Below are positions 24,708 to 32,421 of a DNA stretch of 64,000 bases, one piece after another. Where the stretch lies: positions 1 through 64,000 of the forward strand of contig JAHDQE010000007.1 of assembly GCA_018433975.1 (NCBI GenBank), read 5' to 3'. The notes below the pieces were generated by a model, which ran no database searches, had not been told where the DNA came from, and saw only the letters and a program-made list of their open reading frames with translations. The stretch's first letter is position 1. Each line of letters begins with the position of its first letter. The translations under genes and the position numbers were made by a program. This DNA comes from Ornatilinea sp. GTDB lineage: Bacteria; Chloroflexota; Anaerolineae; Anaerolineales; Anaerolineaceae.

Positions 24708-25271
24708 ATGGCTGATCCAATTGTGGATTTAATTAAGAACCAAATTTATGTAGATCCTGAACATTCCCGTATCAAATTTGGTGCAGCTGATATTGCGTAC
24801 CACTGCGACAAATTCGCAACACGCATCACCAAAGGTCTGGAAGATGTTTTGGGAATCGAAAAAACCAGTGCGTTGTTAAACCAATCCGCTGCCGAATCTA
24901 ATTTCGCTAATTTCCAGGCAGGCCTTTCAGTAGATGATACATTTTCCAATATGTCTGTACCGGAAAAAATGGATGTGATCCTTGCTATCTATAATGTACT
25001 GGGACATGGTGCCATTACCTTAGAGAAAAACGATGGCACATCCACCAAAGCCCATTCCAAGCATTCTTACCTGGCAGAAGGTTTCATTGAAAACATGGAA
25101 CATTGGCAATGGAAAAAACGCGAGGAGCCATTCTGTCATGAAATGTGTGGAGATCTGCGCGCAGCTTTTGCTTCTGCAACCGGAAAAGATCTGTCTGATA
25201 TCACGGTGAAAGAAATCCAATGCCGAACTATGGGATCAGATGAGTGTGTTTTTGAAGTGGAGGTAAAATAA
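24708..25271 (+). CDS. V4R (4-vinyl reductase-type) domain protein
   Basis: A protein of 187 residues. The C-terminal half shows the V4R layout: FCHEMCGDLRAAFASATGK (Cys 143 and 147), EIQC (172) and GSDECVFEVE (180). V4R domains bind small molecules such as bacteriochlorophyll intermediates or phenols, and often hold zinc through such Cys. The N-terminal half (DPEHSRIKFGAADIAYHCDKFATRITKGLEDVLG) is helical and has Cys 33. The good site AAGGAG before the ATG and the 30-nt gap from the previous gene support an operon. With no DNA-binding domain attached, it probably acts as a sensory subunit with the roadblock proteins. Confidence 0.75.
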   Translation: MADPIVDLIKNQIYVDPEHSRIKFGAADIAYHCDKFATRITKGLEDVLGIEKTSALLNQSAAESNFANFQAGLSVDDTFSNMSVPEKMDVILAIYNVLGHGAITLEKNDGTSTKAHSKHSYLAEGFIENMEHWQWKKREEPFCHEMCGDLRAAFASATGKDLSDITVKEIQCRTMGSDECVFEVEVK

Positions 25272-25273
25272 AC

Positions 25274-25882
25274 ATGGTCGATCATGACGTCGTACGCGAA
25301 GCAGTCAGTTCTTTAGGTTTGTTTGGGGACGAAACAACTGGTTTATTGCACCGATTTGGGGTCATTTTGAATGCCAGCCCGGTAAATTACCTGGTAGGGC
25401 GCGAATTAGATTTCATCAATGCTTTTGGAGGAGCTTCCAAATCTTTATCAGAAAAAGTGTTGATTGATGCGGCTCAATGGTGTGCTAACGCGACATTCCA
25501 GGGAATTATGGATAGCTCCGAATGGGCTCAACTGATTGCCCCTACGGTAACTTCAATTCCCACTCGTTTGGATGGTTTGACAGCAATTATTAACTGCCTG
25601 GGCTGGGGAAAAATAGCTGATGTCCAGCTTAATGAAGATACCATGGAACTGCAATTTAAAGTTTATTCTTCTTATTATGTCAATTACTGGTTAGATCGCT
25701 TTGGCAAAGCTGACCACCCGATTTGTTACATGTGGACCGGCGTAGCTGGTGGAATCATGGATCTTATGTATGGTTCAAAAGTGAATGAATTTACCGGAGA
25801 AGAAGTATCCTGTGGTGCCGTTACAGGTGATGATTTTTGTGTCTTCAGGGCACGCAAAGTGCGCAAAAAATTCGGGCTGTAG
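25274..25882 (+). CDS. Second V4R-like protein
   Basis: A protein of 202 residues that starts 2 nt after the previous stop. It has V4R features at its C-terminus: ICYMWTGVAGGIMDLMYG (Cys 151), EEVSCGAVTG (180) and DDFCVFRARK (189). The N-terminal half is helical (VVREAVSSLGLFGDETTGLLHRFGVILNASP) with Cys 70 and 108. It ends in a basic tail. It is clearly a diverged relative of the preceding gene; the two may form a heterodimer. The nearly touching coding ends imply coupled translation. Confidence 0.72.
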   Translation: MVDHDVVREAVSSLGLFGDETTGLLHRFGVILNASPVNYLVGRELDFINAFGGASKSLSEKVLIDAAQWCANATFQGIMDSSEWAQLIAPTVTSIPTRLDGLTAIINCLGWGKIADVQLNEDTMELQFKVYSSYYVNYWLDRFGKADHPICYMWTGVAGGIMDLMYGSKVNEFTGEEVSCGAVTGDDFCVFRARKVRKKFGL

Positions 25883-25948
25883 AGCATCGACATTGGATTA
25901 CATCATTTTCACAACCCGGATCAATTAATATCCTTGTTGGGTAAAACA

Positions 25949-26030
25949 TGAAGCAGAAAGGTGAGCAGCAGAGTAAGAAGAAAAAGAACTTGCTTTGTTG
26001 GTAAAGGTAACACCCCACCTTTCTGCTTCA
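25949..26030. repeat. Perfect 15-bp inverted repeat with 52-nt loop
   Basis: TGAAGCAGAAAGGTG (25949-25963) and CACCTTTCTGCTTCA (26016-26030) are exact complements, separated by 52 nt. It lies between the last V4R-like gene and the aminotransferase gene and is about 48 nt before the latter's TTG start. As RNA it would form a long stem that could control downstream translation. Without a T-run it is not a usual terminator. Confidence 0.7.
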
Positions 26031-26077
26031 AGTCAAAATAAAACAGTTATCTTCGTAAATCAAGAGAATGGAGACCT

Positions 26078-27316
26078 TTGCAAGAGCAAACACCTTTTAA
26101 CGTTGAGGCTTTCCGCGACCAGTTCCCGATTCTTGCGGAGCAATATGGGGTCTACCTGGACAGCGCTGCTACTACTCTTACGCCAAAAGCAGTAATTGAC
26201 GCCGAAGTACAATATTACGCAACCGAACGGGCTACGGTAGGCAGGTCGGATTATCGTGCTGCAATTAACGCATCCCAAAAAATTGAAGCCGTTCGCGAGC
26301 GTTTAAGCCATTCTCTAAATAAACCCTCCAGCAGCTATTTAATCTTCTGCCCAGGGGCAACAGCCGCTTTAAACATCGCGGCGCAAGCGTTGAGCTGGCA
26401 ACCCGGCGACAATATCATTACCACCATCGTGGAACACAGCAGTAATTTCCTTCCCTGGCTTCGCCTGCACAAGTTTGGTATAGAGATCCGCATTGCCCGA
26501 CCAGATACTGGCACACAGCTAAACAGCAATGATATTCTTTCGTTGGTTGATGCTCACACACGCCTGATAGCAGTTACCCATGTTTCAAATGTTACAGGTG
26601 AGGAACTGCCTATTCAAGAAATCACCGCAGAGGCACACCGCAAAGGCATCCTGTGTGTGGTGGATGGTGCGCAGGCTTTTGGACATCTTTCAATCGATTT
26701 AACCGAATTAGACTGTGATGTATATGCCGCCTCCGCTCACAAAGCATTTGGACCAACCGGTATCGGATTTCTGGCCTTGAGCGGAAGAGCTCTTGAACAG
26801 ATGGACCCTCCTTGGGTAGGCGGCGGAATGGTTAATATCCTGGAAGGATTAGACTATACCATCAAATCCGGAGTTTCAGGCTGGGAAGCCGGAACCCCTA
26901 ACGTTAGTGGAATTCTTGGCTTTGGTGCATCTCTGCCCATTCGAGAAATTGCAGTATCTCCACCAGCTGTGCTTCACACTAAGAAATTGGTTGAGCAAAC
27001 GATTGAAGGGTTGAACAGGTTCCCAGAGATACAATTACTAAGCTCTGAGACCTCATCTTCTATTATCACGTTCTCTATCAAAGATCAACGACCTCATCGG
27101 GTAAGTAGTTTCCTGGATGAAACCGCCCATATTATGCTTCGAGCCGGGTTAATGTGCGCAATTCCACTTCATCAGGACATTTTTGCGCGACCTCATGGAA
27201 GCCTCCGGGTTTCTTTGGCGCCTTACAATACACAAGATGAGATTAATCTCTTTTTACAAACATTGTGTAGTTTTTCGGAGACATATGCCAAAATATTCAG
27301 CTTCCCTAGAAAATGA
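26078..27316 (+). CDS. Class V aminotransferase (SufS/cysteine desulfurase-like)
   Basis: A protein of 412 residues, PLP-dependent fold type I. It shows GVYLDSAATTLTP at the N-terminus, EHSSNFLPW (His/Ser contacts to PLP), VDGAQAFGHLSIDL (Asp holding the pyridine nitrogen), and SAHKAFGPTGIG, where the Lys binds PLP. This layout is that of SufS/CsdA cysteine desulfurases. The catalytic Cys loop near the C-terminus reads RAGLMCAIPLHQD, so Cys is present. Translation probably starts at a TTG at 26078 five bases after GGAG. It is the only enzyme in the roadblock/V4R cluster; it could load sulfur on or modify a cluster or metal site in the V4R-like proteins. Confidence 0.85.
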   Translation: MQEQTPFNVEAFRDQFPILAEQYGVYLDSAATTLTPKAVIDAEVQYYATERATVGRSDYRAAINASQKIEAVRERLSHSLNKPSSSYLIFCPGATAALNIAAQALSWQPGDNIITTIVEHSSNFLPWLRLHKFGIEIRIARPDTGTQLNSNDILSLVDAHTRLIAVTHVSNVTGEELPIQEITAEAHRKGILCVVDGAQAFGHLSIDLTELDCDVYAASAHKAFGPTGIGFLALSGRALEQMDPPWVGGGMVNILEGLDYTIKSGVSGWEAGTPNVSGILGFGASLPIREIAVSPPAVLHTKKLVEQTIEGLNRFPEIQLLSSETSSSIITFSIKDQRPHRVSSFLDETAHIMLRAGLMCAIPLHQDIFARPHGSLRVSLAPYNTQDEINLFLQTLCSFSETYAKIFSFPRK

Positions 27317-27617
27317 GCCTGAACAAATTCAACTTATCATTTTCAATCTATGCAGTCACGATGGAAGCGGCGATTACGAAGTGCTCCCCGACCGTACTCT
27401 ATATCTAAATCTACCAACAATGCGGGAAGATATCCTGAATGCCGGATTCTTCATCGAGGGAGTGAATAAAGAATTGTGCCTTGCAAGACGAGAAAAACTT
27501 TTTATAACAATTTACCCGGTCGGTAGAATCCTTCTTGAAGGAGTAAAGCCCGATCAGCCTGAAGTTGCTGTTCAAATTTTACAAGAGATCCTGCCAATAA
27601 CAATTTCGCCTCAGTAA
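27285..27617 (+). CDS. Small protein closing the roadblock/V4R cluster
   Basis: A protein of 110 residues from the ATG at 27285, which has CGGAG four bases upstream and overlaps the end of the aminotransferase gene by 32 nt. Its start is therefore inside that gene and translation is likely coupled. The sequence has two Cys (FNLCSHDG and ELCLARR), the latter in a segment EKLFITIYPVGRILLEGVKPDQ that looks like a beta-hairpin module. I know no family. As the partner of a SufS-like enzyme it could be a sulfur acceptor of the SufE/SufU kind by position only. Confidence 0.6.
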   Translation: MPKYSASLENEPEQIQLIIFNLCSHDGSGDYEVLPDRTLYLNLPTMREDILNAGFFIEGVNKELCLARREKLFITIYPVGRILLEGVKPDQPEVAVQILQEILPITISPQ

Positions 27618-27906
27618 ATTACTGACCAGAGAGAGAAATGCGAAATTGCTGAAGGTCTGGCGATATTCAACTCTTATCAGGTACACCCACCATAGGGAAC
27701 CACATATCTCAAACATCAAGTTAAGATCACGTGTAAATTTGCATCAGATAAGCATACCAATCCGCACCATTAAATTACCACCGCTCACTTCACTTTGACA
27801 CATGCCAGCTCGTCGCACTCTTTGCAATCCCCATTCTACTGAGCGAAAGCCAGTCCTTTAATTGAACTTCCCCTGCCCATATCATCAATTTGTAAACCCC
27901 ATTAAC
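27618..27906. other. Intergenic region between convergent genes
   Basis: This 289-bp AT-rich stretch lies between the end of the V4R cluster and the end of the minus-strand STAND gene. I see no hairpin with a T-run and no gene in it. Confidence 0.5.
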
Positions 27907-30900
27907 TCACAACTGGCCGGAATTCTCTCCGCCGACCCAAAACTGTTGGGTAGCCAATGCCAGAAGCTCACGGTTTTCCGGAATTCTTTGCAGATAATTA
28001 AATGCGGTCGTCTCCGGAGGCAGATAATCCAACTGTCTTTGAATCCTCTTTATCCCCCACTGCCACACGGCATTGGCGCGCTCCGCATCTCCCTGTAAAT
28101 CCAGTGTTTTCCCCAGATATAAAAATACCCAGGCGATTTGGTCCATGATTTGCAGTCCGGCAGCAGATTGTTCCTGCTCCAAGAGGGGCCAGGCATCTTT
28201 CACCATTTCGAAAGCCAGATCTTTCTGGCCCGATTGCTGCGCGCTGTACGCCAGACCCGCCTGCAATTCCAGGAAAAGGTGTGTCTGCTTCAACTGGGCT
28301 CTCAACCGCAGCGCTTCTTTAAACGCCGAAACCGCTTCGATATAGTTCTCATTCCCCATTTGCATTCGCCCCAAAAAAGTCAGGGCATAAGCCAGACTGG
28401 CCGGTGTTTCGAGTGTCCGAAACAGATCGACAGCACAATGTGCTTCCTCAAAAGCTTCAAAAACCTGTCCGCTTTCATATAAACTGATGGCACGAACCGC
28501 AGCACTCATTCCTGCTCCACGGCGGAAGGAGATTTTCCGGCGCAGTTCCAATGCCGTTTCCAGCAGCGGGATCGCCGATTGAGGGTCGCCCCCTTTCCTG
28601 CGCAATTGGGCAAAGCTGTGTAAACATTGTGCCAGTCCGGCTTTACAATCAATCGAACCAAAAACTTGTTGGGCATCCTGATAATCCTGCCAGGCAGTAC
28701 GCCAATAACCTGATTCGGCTTTCAACAAACCCATATTGTGCAAGCAAAATCCCCTTGCCATCCAATCGTCCAGTTCATCCAACTGGTCCAGCACCGTTTT
28801 GAAACCCAGTGCTGCACGGTTATAATTTCCCACCTGTCGGTCAATCCGTGCCTCATGATACATTTGCCAGGCAGAACCACGGCGGTCTCCAATGGCCTGG
28901 TAAGTCTGCAAACAGATTCGACTATTTTCTCGGGCAAGGTCATACTGTCCCGTCTGGATTTCAATCATGCACAGGTTTTGGTGCGTCCAACCTTTTCCAC
29001 GTTCAAACCCGTACTCATCCGCCAGGCACATGGCTTCCTTAAGATATGCTCTCGCCCTTTCAAATTGTGCAGATTCCTGGCAGGCAAAGCCCAGCCCATT
29101 CAAGCTGTAACACTGCAATTCGACGTTTTCCAAACGCTGTGATGCCTGCAAGGTCCGGCTCAAAGCGTCAAAACCAACCTGCGGCTCTCCGGTATATAAT
29201 TTTGCCAGACCCAGCTGGAACAGACTGGCAGTCTCAATCTCCATCAAACCATTATGCTGAGCAAGCGGCAGAGACTGCTCCAGATAATTCAAAGCAACTT
29301 TGAACCTGCCGCGCCGCACCTCAATATCTCCCATCTTCAGGAGCAACTCCGCCTGCAGTGCGGGTTCTTCCAACCGGTTGGCTGTCTCCAGCGCCGGTTC
29401 CAACAGGTTGAAAGCCAGATCATACAGGCCCTGCCTTTCCAGAAAATCAAAAATCGCATTGACCAGGAATATCGCAGGCCGGTCAACACCATAACGGAAC
29501 CCCTGCTGGCAGGCTTTCGCAATATTTGAAACATTCCGGTTTATTTGAAAATCCTTGGATTCCTTGCTTAACCATTGATAATAATAATCAATCAGCCGCC
29601 CAACCGCGGGCAGATCAGAGAACTTTAAAGCAGCATAATCGGAGATGGTCTGGTGCATACAGTAGTGATCGTGGGGGACGGGTTCCAGCAGGCCGCTATC
29701 CACCAGCACGTCCAGTTCCTCGGTTGAACAGGCACAGACTGCCAGAGCGGCTTTTTCGCTGAAAGAATCCGGCTTTGAGGGGAACAGGGAAAGATCCAGA
29801 AGAGCCTGCTGGGCTGTTTGCGTTAAAGCAGACTCGCTCAATCCAATGATTGCCTCCAGGGAAATTAATGAGCCGGGAGGGAAGTCGGGACGAGATTCCA
29901 GTGGAGATTGCGCGATTTGCAGTTGGAAAATGGAATTTTGATGCCGCAGGAATTCGAGAGCTTGTTTAATACGGCGCGGCTGCTCATTTGCGCTCTGCAC
30001 CTGAAGATAATATCCCATCAGGACCAGAGCAAGAGGCAGCGCCCCTACCGAAGAAACCAGGTCGGCCGCAGCAGCCGGGTCCGCGTTTACGGCCGCAGAG
30101 GCAAACCACGAGAGCAGGGCAAACCCATCCTCCTCGGAAAGTTCCTCAACCCGGTAAGCCTGCGCCGCACCCGCGAATTCAACTGCCAGATTGGCGTGAC
30201 GGGTCGTGAGAAGATACGAACAATTCGGCCCGCCCAGTTTGAACGACAGAGCCGTTTCGATCTGCCAGGCATCATCTACCACAATCAACAACCTCCGCAA
30301 ACCAATTGCGGTACGAATCAGGTTGGCTCTTTCCTCCAAAGTGTCCCGATAGGCAATCACCTCCGGCGTTATCCCCAGTTCGGCCGCCCAGGTTCCTAAA
30401 ATGGCCAGCGGATTGGGATGCTGGCCCAGCCCTGCCCATAAAATTCCATCCTCAAATTCGTCTCGTGTCTCAGGGTCATGCAAGAGTTCTATTGCCAGCG
30501 AAGTTTTCCCAACCCCCGGCAAACCATACAGTGCAACAAACGCCGAACGACCGCGTTCCAGAAGGCGGTCTTTCAACCCGGCAAACAATTCATCTCTGCC
30601 AAACAATGGCTGGCTGGCCTGTGGCGGAACCAGAAATGCTTTCTGGTCACTATCCGAGAAGGTTTCACGCTTTGAACGCACCGCGATGCGCTCCGCAGCT
30701 GCTCTCTCCTGCCAGGCCTGTAAAATGCCCGTCAGCGTTTCCAGAGCGCGCTGTTGTTCCAGATAATAAGTCGCTCTTGAAATGTGCAGCTGCTCCCGCA
30801 GCCAATCCGGACTGCGCCCATTCAAATATTGTTCCGAAACAATGAAATAAGGCCGCCATCGCTTGTCTTCCATTTTCGGAGCGGCCTGTTCGGGTTTCAG

Positions 30901-31116
30901 GTTCAAAATCGCTTCTTGCAGCACCTCACGCAAAGCCAACCCCCTCCCAACAATCGTATTGGTATAACCACACTGTTCCTGGCGTTGGGAAATCAGCTCT
31001 GTTTTCGCTGATGGGTTTTCACCCAACAGCTTTAAAGATGACCAATCATGCAGGGCCTGTCTGATGCAGGCCGGGTCAATCTCTAAATGATAGTTTGTAC
31101 TCCCCACTTTATACAC
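27907..31116 (-). CDS. STAND NTPase regulator with TPR repeats
   Basis: A protein of 1,069 residues. It starts at a GTG (31114-31116) seven bases after AAGGTGG. Residues about 85-150 hold a helix-turn-helix-like segment (WLREQLHISRATYYLEQQRALETL). Residues about 170-430 are an NB-ARC STAND ATPase: Walker A GLPGVGKTS (198-206), Walker B LLIVVDDAW, sensor LLTTRHANL and the GALPLAL motif. Residues about 580-1,050 are some twelve TPR repeats (LLKMGDIEVRRGRFKVALNYLEQSL and similar). STAND proteins stay closed until a ligand binds the repeats, then oligomerise. It probably activates transcription; the target may be the neighbouring glpF-like gene. It is divergently oriented to that gene. Confidence 0.85.
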   Translation of the reverse strand: MYKVGSTNYHLEIDPACIRQALHDWSSLKLLGENPSAKTELISQRQEQCGYTNTIVGRGLALREVLQEAILNLKPEQAAPKMEDKRWRPYFIVSEQYLNGRSPDWLREQLHISRATYYLEQQRALETLTGILQAWQERAAAERIAVRSKRETFSDSDQKAFLVPPQASQPLFGRDELFAGLKDRLLERGRSAFVALYGLPGVGKTSLAIELLHDPETRDEFEDGILWAGLGQHPNPLAILGTWAAELGITPEVIAYRDTLEERANLIRTAIGLRRLLIVVDDAWQIETALSFKLGGPNCSYLLTTRHANLAVEFAGAAQAYRVEELSEEDGFALLSWFASAAVNADPAAAADLVSSVGALPLALVLMGYYLQVQSANEQPRRIKQALEFLRHQNSIFQLQIAQSPLESRPDFPPGSLISLEAIIGLSESALTQTAQQALLDLSLFPSKPDSFSEKAALAVCACSTEELDVLVDSGLLEPVPHDHYCMHQTISDYAALKFSDLPAVGRLIDYYYQWLSKESKDFQINRNVSNIAKACQQGFRYGVDRPAIFLVNAIFDFLERQGLYDLAFNLLEPALETANRLEEPALQAELLLKMGDIEVRRGRFKVALNYLEQSLPLAQHNGLMEIETASLFQLGLAKLYTGEPQVGFDALSRTLQASQRLENVELQCYSLNGLGFACQESAQFERARAYLKEAMCLADEYGFERGKGWTHQNLCMIEIQTGQYDLARENSRICLQTYQAIGDRRGSAWQMYHEARIDRQVGNYNRAALGFKTVLDQLDELDDWMARGFCLHNMGLLKAESGYWRTAWQDYQDAQQVFGSIDCKAGLAQCLHSFAQLRRKGGDPQSAIPLLETALELRRKISFRRGAGMSAAVRAISLYESGQVFEAFEEAHCAVDLFRTLETPASLAYALTFLGRMQMGNENYIEAVSAFKEALRLRAQLKQTHLFLELQAGLAYSAQQSGQKDLAFEMVKDAWPLLEQEQSAAGLQIMDQIAWVFLYLGKTLDLQGDAERANAVWQWGIKRIQRQLDYLPPETTAFNYLQRIPENRELLALATQQFWVGGENSGQL

Positions 31117-31411
31117 AGCAAAACCACCTTACGATGCAGCAGAACAAGAATTAATTTTAGAAAAAACCCAGACAAAAATCAGATTCTTTTCAGACAATGT
31201 CAAATGCAATACGTCTATTATACAAATATCGAAGATTGCTCACAAGTTAAACCAAGATGTGAAGGTGACCGGACAAGCCCCATCTATGCTGTAGGAATAA
31301 ATCTTGTGGGCAGATATCATTTTCGTGTTTTCAACACGGCAGAATACGTTACAGCAGGAAATTTACATAAATCAATTCCTTATCAAGCTTTGAAAGGAGA
31401 AATCTGAGAAG
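31117..31411. other. Divergent regulatory region of STAND gene and glpF
   Basis: This 295-bp interval between the STAND gene and the facilitator gene holds both promoters. I note one inverted repeat, CGTGTT-TTC-AACACG (31324-31338), about 75 nt before the glpF ATG, a possible operator. An AAGGAG site lies just before that ATG. Confidence 0.45.
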
Positions 31412-32164
31412 ATGAAACCCAAGGAATTTATTGCGGTTGTTGTTAGTACCTTTGTATTGGTTATCCTGGGGGATGGCGTTGTTGCAAACGTGGGTTTGGC
31501 GCCTCGCCTGGCTGGATCAGCCTACAACTGGAATACGATCACCTTTGGCTGGGCCTTTGCGGTCATCGCTGCCGGAATCATTGCGGGGGCAGATAATAAC
31601 CCGGCGGTAACCTTTGCAATGGCCGTTCGCGGCGAAACGCCCTGGTCCAAACTGGTCCCGATCATTCTGGCAGAGTTCGTCGGTGCCTTTCTGGGTGCGT
31701 TAGGGGTTTACCTGGTCTATAAGGACGGTCTGGTATCCTCTGGAATGCCCAATGTCTGGTCAACCGGTCCGGGCTCAGTGTTCGGAAATTCTTTCTGGGG
31801 TGGTGACAGCTCCGGAGCATTAGGGACCTATTCTCTGCTCACCGCCTGTATGGCCGAATTTTTCGGCACGATGATCCTGATGTGGGGTGTGCTTGCCGTG
31901 GGCGACAAACGCAACGCTTCCATCAGCAATCTGGGAGCCTTCATTATAGGCGGTATCGTCCTGGTGATTGGTCTGTGTCTTGGTGGCCCAAGCGGATATT
32001 CCATCAATCCCGCCCGTGATCTTGGCCCGCGCCTCTTCGGTCTGCTGGTCGGGACCCAGGGATTGTTCGATGGCATCTACTGGCTGCTGCCGCCGGTATT
32101 GATCCCCATGATCGCTGCCCCTGTGGGCGGGTTCTTGTACGATCTGTTTTTCAAAAACGAATAA
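31412..32164 (+). CDS. glpF: Glycerol facilitator / aquaporin (MIP family)
   Basis: A protein of 250 residues with six transmembrane helices and both half-helix NPA motifs: NNPAVTFAMAV (NPA at 63-65) and SINPARDLGPR near 197. The Asp after the second NPAR marks glyceroporins over water-selective channels. The first motif carries A-D-N-N where most members have S-G-A-H-L-N, so the pore mouth may be altered. MIP channels pass glycerol or other small neutral solutes by diffusion. The gene starts after AAGGAGAAATCTGAGAAG, with ATG 31412. It is flanked by two giant regulators. Confidence 0.92.
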   Translation: MKPKEFIAVVVSTFVLVILGDGVVANVGLAPRLAGSAYNWNTITFGWAFAVIAAGIIAGADNNPAVTFAMAVRGETPWSKLVPIILAEFVGAFLGALGVYLVYKDGLVSSGMPNVWSTGPGSVFGNSFWGGDSSGALGTYSLLTACMAEFFGTMILMWGVLAVGDKRNASISNLGAFIIGGIVLVIGLCLGGPSGYSINPARDLGPRLFGLLVGTQGLFDGIYWLLPPVLIPMIAAPVGGFLYDLFFKNE

Positions 32165-32252
32165 TTGCGGGGAAAGAAAAGAGCAGCACATTCATCATTG
32201 TAGTTTTATGGGCTTGTCTGACTCCAGTTCTACTCTCCGGTCACCCATAAAA

Positions 32253-32282
32253 CGAGCAGGGCACCAGACGGTGCCCTGCTTG
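32253..32282. terminator. Convergent terminator hairpin, one of two copies
   Basis: AGCAGGGCACC (32255-32265) and GGTGCCCTGCT (32270-32280) pair perfectly around the loop AGAC, with wobble extension to 32253/32282. An ATTATTTTAT run follows on the plus strand. It lies between convergent glpF and the BTAD regulator. The same stem recurs at 40543-40574 with the loop reversed. Confidence 0.75.
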
Positions 32283-32421
32283 CAAATTATTTTATATCCT
32301 CATCTGCTCCGCTAAATCTTGGATCTAACTTAAGTTAAAAAACAAGATTCTTATTCCTTTAAAGAAGGAAGTTAGGGCGAACAGCAGCCTGTTCAATCAG
32401 GAAATTGAAGTCATAACTCCA

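Noticed and set aside
31087..31407. 106-codon plus-strand frame before glpF
   Set aside because: Begins inside the divergent STAND gene and covers a promoter region; Cys/His/Asn-rich and no ribosome site.
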